This document shows positions 58,128 to 64,000 of a stretch of 64,000 bases of DNA, piece by piece (the stretch's first letter is position 1; each line of letters begins with the position of its first letter). This DNA comes from Blastomonas fulva (GTDB lineage Bacteria > Pseudomonadota > Alphaproteobacteria > Sphingomonadales > Sphingomonadaceae): NCBI RefSeq assembly GCF_003431825.1, contig NZ_CP020083.1, positions 1,054,001 to 1,118,000 on the forward strand, given 5' to 3'. The notes below the pieces were generated by a model. The model did no database searches. It saw only the letters and a list, made by a program, of their open reading frames with translations, and was not told the origin of the DNA. The translations under genes and the position numbers were made by a program.

Positions 58128-59957
58128 ATGGCAATGGGGCAGCCGGGAGAGCATGATGCGGACGGGAGCCTGCGCGACTGGATGCAATCGGGGCTGTTCG
58201 CCAATGTCGACCAGGCCGCGATCGATGCACTGAGCCAGAAGGCGCACCGGCTGGAAGTTCCGGCGGGCGCAACGCTGGTCCGGCAGGGCGATGCCGCCGA
58301 TACGCTCTACTTCCTGGAAACCGGGCGGCTGCGGGTGCTGATCGAAACCCCCATGGGCAGCAAGGCGGTCGCGCAGATCGAGGCGGGCGAGCCCGTTGGC
58401 GAGCTCGCCTTTTTCGGTGGCGGTACCCGCACCGCAACGCTGCAGGCCAGCCGTGACAGCGTGGTTATGGCGCTCGACCGGGAATGCTATGACATGGTGG
58501 TCGCAGCCTATCCGCAGCTTGTGCCGGCAATCCTGACCGCGGTGACCCAGCGGCTGGCCGCGGTCACCGCAAAGACCCCGCCGATGGAGGCGCGACTGCC
58601 GCGGGTGATCGCGGTGGTGCCCAGCGGGGGCAGCCGGACCGATCCTGCGCTGCTGCGGCGGCTTGCCGATGCTATCCGCCGCACCATTCCCGACGACCGC
58701 CAGGTGATGCTGGTGCGCGAGAGCGACGTGCCGCCGGGCCCGGCCAGCGCCTATCAGGCCTGGCTGCGCGAGCACGAGGCGCGGCGCGGATACCTGCTGA
58801 TCGATGCCAGCGGCGATGCCGAATGGGGGGCGCTGGTGTGCCGCAACGCCGATGGCCTGTTGATGGTCGCCGATGCTGGCTGCAGCCCCGCGCTGGCGCC
58901 GCTCGAGATGGCAGGCTGCGCCGCGATCGAGCCGCCCAACCGCACATTGCTGTTGGTCCGCGAACGCGCCGATCAGCCGGTGAACGGCACCGCCGCCTGG
59001 CTTGCGGGACGCGACCCGCATCTGCACCACCATGTTGCGCGCGACAGCGAGGCGGATTTCGAGCGTGTCGCGCGGTTCCTCACCGGACGCGCGGTAGGGT
59101 TGGTGCTGGCGGGTGGCGGCGCGCTGGGCTGCGCGCATCTTGGCATCGTGCGCGGGCTGCAGGAGGCGGGCGTGCCGATCGACCTGATCGGCGGCACCAG
59201 CGCAGGCGCGGCGATGGGGGCCGCGATCGCGCAGGGGCTCACCGTGCCGCGCACGCTCGACCAGATGGAGGCGATGTTCATCGATGCCAAGGCGATGCGG
59301 CGTTTCACCGTGCCGATCCATTCGCTGCTCGACCCGGCGGTGTTCGATGCCGAGCTGGAAGAGCGCTATGGCAATGCCGATATCGCCGACCAGCCGATCA
59401 ACTTCTTCGCGATCTCGACCAACCTGTCCACCAACGACCTGCACGTCCACCGCCGCGGCCCGTTATGGCATGCGGTGCGCGCGTCCGGATCGCTGCCCAC
59501 AATCCTGCCGCCTTTCATCGATACCGATGGCAACATCCTGGTCGATGGCGGGGTGCTGGACAATGTGCCGGTGGTGACGATGCGCGCGCTCAAATCGGGC
59601 CCCAACATCGTCGTCACGCTGGGCGAGGCGGGGCAGACCTGGCGGATCAAGGCCGCCTATCATTCGCTGCGCCGCCGCGGGCAGCTGATCCGCGACCTGT
59701 TGCTGCGCCGGAAGTCGGACAGCGATTTTCCGTCCATCGTCGAGATCATGCAGCGATCGATGGTGGTCGCCAGCCGTATCGCCTCGCGATCGATGCTGCG
59801 CGAGGACGACATTCTGCTCAGCCCGCCGATCGTCCAGGGCATGCAGATTCTCGACTGGCATCTGGGGCGCAAACAGGCCGAACAGGCCGCACGCTATGTC
59901 GCCGAGGAAGTAGTGGCAAACCCTGCGCTCGCAGCGTTGCAGTCGTCCGGGCGCTGA
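58128..59957 (+). CDS. Patatin-like phospholipase with cyclic-nucleotide-binding domain
   Basis: 609 residues in the order of neuropathy-target-esterase-like proteins. Cyclic-nucleotide-binding domain at about 20-145 (LEVPAGATLVRQGDAADTLYFLETGRLRVLIET...GEPVGELAFFGGGTRTATLQASRDS). A middle region of unclear role covers about 165-310. Patatin domain from about 320 with oxyanion loop LAGGGALGCAHLGIVRGL, nucleophile GGTSAGAA and catalytic Asp in ILVDGGVLDNVP. It should hydrolyse phospholipid or lysophospholipid, possibly controlled by a cyclic nucleotide. The binding-pocket motif GELAFF is kept but the usual RTA is RTAT, consistent with ligand binding. Confidence 0.9.
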   Translation: MAMGQPGEHDADGSLRDWMQSGLFANVDQAAIDALSQKAHRLEVPAGATLVRQGDAADTLYFLETGRLRVLIETPMGSKAVAQIEAGEPVGELAFFGGGTRTATLQASRDSVVMALDRECYDMVVAAYPQLVPAILTAVTQRLAAVTAKTPPMEARLPRVIAVVPSGGSRTDPALLRRLADAIRRTIPDDRQVMLVRESDVPPGPASAYQAWLREHEARRGYLLIDASGDAEWGALVCRNADGLLMVADAGCSPALAPLEMAGCAAIEPPNRTLLLVRERADQPVNGTAAWLAGRDPHLHHHVARDSEADFERVARFLTGRAVGLVLAGGGALGCAHLGIVRGLQEAGVPIDLIGGTSAGAAMGAAIAQGLTVPRTLDQMEAMFIDAKAMRRFTVPIHSLLDPAVFDAELEERYGNADIADQPINFFAISTNLSTNDLHVHRRGPLWHAVRASGSLPTILPPFIDTDGNILVDGGVLDNVPVVTMRALKSGPNIVVTLGEAGQTWRIKAAYHSLRRRGQLIRDLLLRRKSDSDFPSIVEIMQRSMVVASRIASRSMLREDDILLSPPIVQGMQILDWHLGRKQAEQAARYVAEEVVANPALAALQSSGR

Positions 59958-59993
59958 CCCGCCGGTCGGCGGGGACTCGCGCGGCCTTCGGGA

Positions 59994-60899
59994 TTATCCG
60001 GCTGCTCGGGGGCCCTGCCGGGCGATCGCGGTGTCGAACAGCTTTTGCGCGATCAGAACCGCCGTGGGGGCATTGGGCGCGGTGGCGTCGGCCCCGACCT
60101 CCGCCGCCAGCGCGGGATTGGCGGTGAAGATCGGGCCGCCGACCATGATGCCGATATGCGGATTGCACGACTGCTGCCGGATCCGCGCGATCGTCGTCGT
60201 GAGGCTGTCGATCATCTGTTCCGAGCCCGCTGTCAGCCCGGCGACCGCGAACCAGCTGCCTTGAGTCGCGTCCGCGATTTCCGCAGCGCTCGCCGAGGTT
60301 TCGGTCCTGACCTTCCAGCCCGACGCCAGCAGAAACCGCTCGACCATGGTGACGCCGAAGAAATGCTGGTCCCCGGGCGTCATCGCCATCAGCACCGCGC
60401 GCCGGCTGTCGAGCTGGGGTGCGATATGCGAGTTGTTGAACGCGGCGAGCAGCTTCTGCAGCCGCGCCACGCCCAGGGTCACGTCGATGAAATCGCACAG
60501 GTCATGATCCCACATCTCGCCCAGATGGCGCGCGGTGGGCTCGAGCAGTTCGACGAACAGCGCATCCATCGACAGGCCGCGCTCGCGCAGCAGTGTGACA
60601 TAGCTCACCGCCGCCTCGAGATCGCTGCCCAGGATGATGTCGGCGAGCCCCGTGATGTCGTCGCGGTCGGGCGCCAGCGCCTTGACCACCACCTCGACCG
60701 GAGGTGCATCGGGCACGACATCGCTGTGCAGCCGCAAAAGCTGGGGGATCACCCGGTCCGAGATCAGTTGGGCCAGTTGACCCTGACGCCGCGCCAGATC
60801 GTCGCGCCGGTAGATCTCCGGCGCGATGAAATGCGTTTCCAACTGGCGCAGGCTGCCGCGATCGATCAGGGGGAGGGCTGCTGATGCGGCTCGTACCAT
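59994..60899 (-). CDS. PpaA/AerR-type cobalamin-binding regulator
   Basis: 301 residues. The helical region LGEMWDHDLCDFIDVTLGVARLQKLLAAFNN (about 138-168) is followed by a B12-binding fold with the DxHxxG motif in AMTPGDQHFFGVTMVERFLLASGWKV (about 175) and a later GGPIFTANPALAAEVGADA. This matches PpaA/AerR proteins, cobalamin-dependent light/redox antirepressors of photosystem genes in purple bacteria, and not MerR-type CarH, since no DNA-binding domain is present. ATG 60897-60899 has AGGAGA upstream. No bacteriochlorophyll or ppsR gene is in the window, so its target is open. Confidence 0.8.
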   Translation of the reverse strand: MVRAASAALPLIDRGSLRQLETHFIAPEIYRRDDLARRQGQLAQLISDRVIPQLLRLHSDVVPDAPPVEVVVKALAPDRDDITGLADIILGSDLEAAVSYVTLLRERGLSMDALFVELLEPTARHLGEMWDHDLCDFIDVTLGVARLQKLLAAFNNSHIAPQLDSRRAVLMAMTPGDQHFFGVTMVERFLLASGWKVRTETSASAAEIADATQGSWFAVAGLTAGSEQMIDSLTTTIARIRQQSCNPHIGIMVGGPIFTANPALAAEVGADATAPNAPTAVLIAQKLFDTAIARQGPRAAG

Positions 60900-61332
60900 A
60901 AGGTCTCCTGTTGATCCGACACGTCGCAGCCTGGGGGATAAAGACACCATAAAGCGCGCGGGCTGTCGAGACCTATCGTCTGCCTCGGCGCATTTGCACG
61001 ATCGCGCGCACCGCGCCCCACGCGCCGGCTGGGACGCGGGCGCGCAGCCGATAGATGGCGTCTATCAAGAACGCGCCATCATTTCGTATTTCATCGATCA
61101 GATTTTGTGGCATCAAGGCTTCCAGATTGAGCGGGCCGAAGCGGTTTCCCCGAACCCATTTGCCCATCCCTGCTCAATGCCTGCTGTGGCTTGAATGACA
61201 CCCACCAAGCCCACAGACAGGGTGGCGCATCGACTTTCCAAGGGTCGCAGCTTTGGAAGGCTGGTGCGTCACCCGACAAGGGTCGGCAATGCTCCCGCGC
61301 CTGCATCATCGCGCATCATCCCGATAATCGGA
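60900..61332. other. 433-bp gap with a long stem-loop, no gene
   Basis: Between the PpaA/AerR gene and copD. A compound inverted repeat occupies 61223-61275: outer arms GGTGGCGCA/TGCGTCACC with one mismatch and an inner pair around CTTTCCAA/TTGGAAGG. It may be a terminator of the copper operon or a small structured RNA; nothing further is supported. Confidence 0.5.
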
Positions 61333-62259
61333 TCAGCCCGCCATCGGCGCGGCCAGCCCTGCAAACGCGGTGAGGCCCAGGACCCCGCCGGCAAGCAGCA
61401 GCTCTGCCACCAGGCTCGCCCGAAGCTGCGCCAGCCCTGCCCTGCTCATCGCCGGTTCGCGACCTGACGCGCCTGCGGATTGCGCGGCAGCCCGGGCGTG
61501 GCGGGCCGCGCAGCCGAGCATGAGCGCAACCAGCGCCAGCTTTGCGACCAGCAGCCAGCCATAGGACGTCTGCAGCACGGCCAAGCTGTTTTCGATCCCG
61601 AAGATGAAATGCGCATTGATCGTTCCCGTCAGCGCCACCACCGCGACCAGCGCCAGCCCCAAGGGCGCAAAGCGGTGCAGGACATCCAATAGCGGCGCCG
61701 GTCGGATGCGCGCAGGATCGCGGTGCGCTGTCCACACCAGCCGCGAAAACCATCCGATCGCACCGATCCACAATGCTGCCGCCAGCAGGTGAGTCGCATC
61801 GTTCAGCCGGTGTGCCAGCCCCGGCCAGCCTTCGCTCGCGGCAGCATGACCGTTCCAGGCAAGCGTCAGCAGCGCCAGCGCATACAGCCAGGCAGCGATG
61901 ATCTGCGATCGCCTCGCTGGCCTCACCAGCGCCAATACGGCCGCAGCCGCCGCTGCAAGAGCCGTTCTTGCCAGAAACGCGGTGCCCATGTCGGTCGTCA
62001 TCACCATGGCCGTAATGGTGGCCCCATCGAGATCGCCGACCGCCTGCCCCATCATCCGGGCAATGCCCACCAGCATCACCGCAACCGTGATGCAAGGCGC
62101 AGCCAGGGTAGCGAGCATAGTGACCCGCCCGGTCGCGGGCCGCAGGAAAGGCGTGAGCCCCTGCAGCCCGACCATGCGAAACGCCAGCGATCCGAACAGG
62201 CCGAGCATCACCGCATACTGCGCGAACCGCAGCGCCGGGAACAGCCAGTCGTCGGTCAT
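61333..62259 (-). CDS. copD: Copper resistance protein CopD family
   Basis: 308 residues with about eight helices. CopD signatures include the paired histidine/tryptophan loop AWNGHAAASEGWPGLAHRLNDATHLLAAALWIGAIGWFSRLVW (about 140-180) and TGTINAHFIFGIENSLAVLQTSYGWLLVAKLALVALMLGCAARHAR, which correspond to the copper-transport motifs. Works with CopC to take up or translocate copper across the inner membrane. Its ATG follows the copC stop by 4 bp. Confidence 0.93.
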   Translation of the reverse strand: MTDDWLFPALRFAQYAVMLGLFGSLAFRMVGLQGLTPFLRPATGRVTMLATLAAPCITVAVMLVGIARMMGQAVGDLDGATITAMVMTTDMGTAFLARTALAAAAAAVLALVRPARRSQIIAAWLYALALLTLAWNGHAAASEGWPGLAHRLNDATHLLAAALWIGAIGWFSRLVWTAHRDPARIRPAPLLDVLHRFAPLGLALVAVVALTGTINAHFIFGIENSLAVLQTSYGWLLVAKLALVALMLGCAARHARAAAQSAGASGREPAMSRAGLAQLRASLVAELLLAGGVLGLTAFAGLAAPMAG

Positions 62260-62263
62260 CGGA

Positions 62264-62668
62264 TCAGCTGACGGTGAAGCTGACCGCGCCCTTCATCCGG
62301 TGCCCGTCCGCACCCGCCGCCTGCCAGCGCACGTCGTAGGTACCGGCGCGCAGTGGCTGGCGCAGGCTAAGGGTCAGCGTCTTGTTGCCCTCGGACCAGC
62401 TGGAGGTGAAGTTGCGGATGACCATTTCGCCATGATTCTTCACGCCCGGCATCGCGGTCATCACGATGCTGGTGGCGACCGTGGGCGGCAGCAGCGCTTC
62501 GCTGAAGGTCAGCCTGACCTGCCTGGGCTTGGCAACGGTTGCGCCTTGCGCGGGCGACGAGGCCACGACCTTGGTGTGTGCCATCGCCGGCATCGACGTG
62601 GCGAGGGGCGCGGCTAGGGCCACGACGCCAGCTGCGGCAAGCGCGAAAAGCGAATTCAGACGCATCAT
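62264..62668 (-). CDS. copC: Periplasmic copper chaperone CopC
   Basis: 134 residues. Signal peptide ends SMPAMA, mature start HTKVVASSPAQGATVAKPRQVRLTFSEALLPP; the N-terminal histidine and the later His in GADGHRMKGAVSFTVS are the Cu(II) ligands of the family, while the methionine-rich Cu(I) loop is reduced (MTAMPGVKNHGEM). Small beta-barrel. Starts at the first of two ATGs (62668), with AGGAAGGA upstream. Lies between copB and copD in the operon. Confidence 0.94.
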   Translation of the reverse strand: MMRLNSLFALAAAGVVALAAPLATSMPAMAHTKVVASSPAQGATVAKPRQVRLTFSEALLPPTVATSIVMTAMPGVKNHGEMVIRNFTSSWSEGNKTLTLSLRQPLRAGTYDVRWQAAGADGHRMKGAVSFTVS

Positions 62669-62682
62669 GTTGTCCTTCCTGT

Positions 62683-63699
62683 TCAGAACCAAAGCCGGAT
62701 ACCCGCGACAAAATTGGTGACGCTGGGATCCTCGCCGCGCGCGCGGGCAAAATCGGCGCTGCGGCCGGCCCGCCACGTCTGCTCCACGCCGATATAGGGC
62801 GCGATCTCGCGGATGATCTCGTAGCGCAGCCGCACGCCGACCTCGAAGCTGTCGATGCCTGCACCGATGCCGAGCTGCGGCACATCCTGCGCGGAAAGGT
62901 TGAGCTCGGCGCGCGGCTGGATGAGGATGCTCTGCGTGACTCGCTGGTCGAGCTCGGCCTCCAGCCGCGCGGTAAGGTCGCCGCGATGCGAGAGGAACAA
63001 GGCGGCATCGACCTCGAACATGTACGGCACCAGGCCCTGGATCCCGACCACCGCATGCGTCGTATCGGGTCCGGCCAAATCCTGACGGACGCCCGCCTGC
63101 AGATCGAAGAACGGCGCGACTGCGAGCGAATACAGCGCCTGGATCTCGAGATCCTCGATCGCCTCGCCAAAGCTGCCTTCGCCCTCGCTCTTGAACCAGA
63201 ACTTGTGCGTGGTGCCGCCATAAAAGCCCTGCAAATCCCACAGATAGCCATCGGCCCCATCGCGCACCTGCATTTCGGCACGATCGGCCTGGAACCAGAA
63301 CAGGTTGTAGTCGCCATGCGTCTGCTGGAGGTCGAGCCGCGAGGCGCGCATCGCATCAGCGCCCCAGATGGCGTCGGCCGCGCGCGGCGGACCGCTTGCG
63401 GCTTGCGGCGGTGGCGGGGTTTCCATGTCGGGCCCGGGCGATGGCGGTGCTTCACCGCCAGAGGTGTGATCCATCGCGCTGTGGTCCATCGTGCCATGAT
63501 CCATGGCTCCATGATCCACGGCTCCATGATCCACCGTGCCGCGATCCATGCTGGCGGGGTCACCGGGCGCAGCTTCGGCCGCCGGCATAACGTGCCCGGC
63601 ATGCGGGTCCGGCTCTGCTGTATGCGCAGCGTGATCCTGCGCGCAGACAGGAGTCGTCAGCGCAAGCACCGCGAGGGATGCTATCGCAAAGCGGATCAA
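62683..63699 (-). CDS. copB: Copper resistance outer membrane protein CopB
   Basis: 338 residues. Signal peptide (AIASLAVLALTTPVCAQ), a histidine/methionine-rich stretch (DHAAHTAEPDPHAGHVMPAAEAAP then MDRGTVDHGAVDHGAMDHGTMDHSAMDH, about 51-80) and a C-terminal beta-barrel (GYLWDLQGFYGGTTHKFWFKSEGEG...LRYEIIREIAPYIGVEQTWRAGR...FVAGIRLWF). It binds and sequesters copper at the outer membrane. Its ATG overlaps the copA stop (ATGA). Confidence 0.94.
   Translation of the reverse strand: MIRFAIASLAVLALTTPVCAQDHAAHTAEPDPHAGHVMPAAEAAPGDPASMDRGTVDHGAVDHGAMDHGTMDHSAMDHTSGGEAPPSPGPDMETPPPPQAASGPPRAADAIWGADAMRASRLDLQQTHGDYNLFWFQADRAEMQVRDGADGYLWDLQGFYGGTTHKFWFKSEGEGSFGEAIEDLEIQALYSLAVAPFFDLQAGVRQDLAGPDTTHAVVGIQGLVPYMFEVDAALFLSHRGDLTARLEAELDQRVTQSILIQPRAELNLSAQDVPQLGIGAGIDSFEVGVRLRYEIIREIAPYIGVEQTWRAGRSADFARARGEDPSVTNFVAGIRLWF
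63467..63550 (-). repeat. 15-bp tandem repeats encoding MDHG copper-binding units in copB
   Basis: Six tandem units of the type VDHGA/MDHGT, with near-identical codons (for example CATGATCCATGG/CATGATCCACGG), giving a histidine-methionine ladder; unit number could vary among strains by slippage. Confidence 0.8.
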
Positions 63700-64000
63700 G
63701 ACGCCGCCTCCGGGCCCATCACGGTGACGGTCTGCATCATCCCGCCGTGCATGTGATACAGCAAATGGCAGTGGAATGCCCAGTCGCCCGGCTCGTTGGC
63801 GGTAAGGTCGAACTGCGCGCTCGCACCCGGCTGGACGATCATCGTGTTCTTGCGCGGCTGCAACGCGGCGGGCTGGCCGTTGACCATCTCGAAGAACATG
63901 CCGTGCAGATGGATGGGGTGCGCCATCATGGTGTTGTTGACCAGCTTCACCCGCACCCGTTCGTTCCAGGCAAAGCGGATCGGAACGTCGCTGACCGCGG
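63696..64000 (-). CDS. copA: Multicopper oxidase CopA, C-terminal part (5' end outside window)
   Basis: The last 100 or so residues of a periplasmic Cu(I) oxidase. Type 1/2/3 copper ligands are visible: HPIHLHGMFFEM and the T1/T3 block HCHLLYHMHGGMMQTVTV. The reading frame continues upstream to the window edge (VSDVPIRFAWNERVRVKLVNNTMMAHPI), so the internal ATG at 63956 is not the start. Heads the copABCD operon, which should give periplasmic copper tolerance. Upstream copper-responsive promoter elements lie beyond the window. Confidence 0.93.
   Translation of the reverse strand, partial: AVSDVPIRFAWNERVRVKLVNNTMMAHPIHLHGMFFEMVNGQPAALQPRKNTMIVQPGASAQFDLTANEPGDWAFHCHLLYHMHGGMMQTVTVMGPEAAS

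Noticed and set aside
1..64000. CRISPR arrays, tRNA or rRNA genes
   Set aside because: No regularly spaced direct repeats with unique spacers and no tRNA or rRNA signatures were noticed. A dedicated scan could still find a short tRNA missed by eye.

Overview
The window is high-GC DNA from an alphaproteobacterium, most likely a member of the Sphingomonadales. Supporting signs are an UrcA-family protein, a MucR-type regulator, a PpaA/AerR-type cobalamin protein, a Ti-type TraA relaxase and a sphingomonad-like mix of TonB receptor, sterol-desaturase-family and acyl-CoA genes. No rRNA, tRNA or CRISPR array was seen.

Layout. 1-2003: end of the cytochrome bc1 operon (cytochrome b partial, cytochrome c1), closed by a strong hairpin. 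2312-4023: a sterol-desaturase-family protein and a small membrane protein. 4177-7518: a TonB-dependent receptor followed by a metallo-beta-lactamase-fold lipoprotein. 8278-19290: one long operon for guanidine (formerly 'urea') use: ABC importer, NikR-like regulator, two DUF1989 proteins, biotin-dependent carboxylase, allophanate hydrolase and a secreted beta-propeller protein. 19395-23802: UrcA protein, then a second sterol desaturase operon with a TPR-sulfotransferase and a LysR regulator. 23887-27486: GtrA/GtrB-type membrane glycosylation genes. 27710-39375: an integrated mobilizable island. 39347-64000: trmB, acyl-CoA ligase, PmbA, a DUF4403 lipoprotein, glutathione-dependent formaldehyde oxidation genes, a hybrid sensor kinase, malic enzyme, fatty-acid oxidation genes, a Ca/Na antiporter, a patatin-like protein, a PpaA/AerR-type protein and a copABCD copper operon (copA cut by the window end).

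Three points go beyond ordinary annotation. (1) The island sits in the 3' end of trmB. The displaced original end of trmB (codons for WYFRYRRK and a stop) is still legible 11.7 kb away beside the glycosylation genes. The island carries integrase, a MOBQ relaxase, a recognisable oriT, small tra genes and, as cargo, a pathway resembling decaprenyl-phosphate-arabinose synthesis (HAD-UbiA fusion, GtrA, DprE1, DprE2). (2) The guanidine operon and the divergent TonB receptor are separated by two copies of TATTAC-N14-GTAATA. This has the 28-bp geometry of a NikR operator, and the operon encodes a NikR-like protein that has lost the nickel ligands. (3) A 17-bp dyad, CATAGA-N5-TCTATG, with the LysR T-N11-A signature, lies upstream of both sterol desaturase genes and (one mismatch) upstream of the lysR gene beside one of them, suggesting a small dedicated regulon.

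All functions are inferred from reading sequence and recalled family knowledge. No database search or computation was run.
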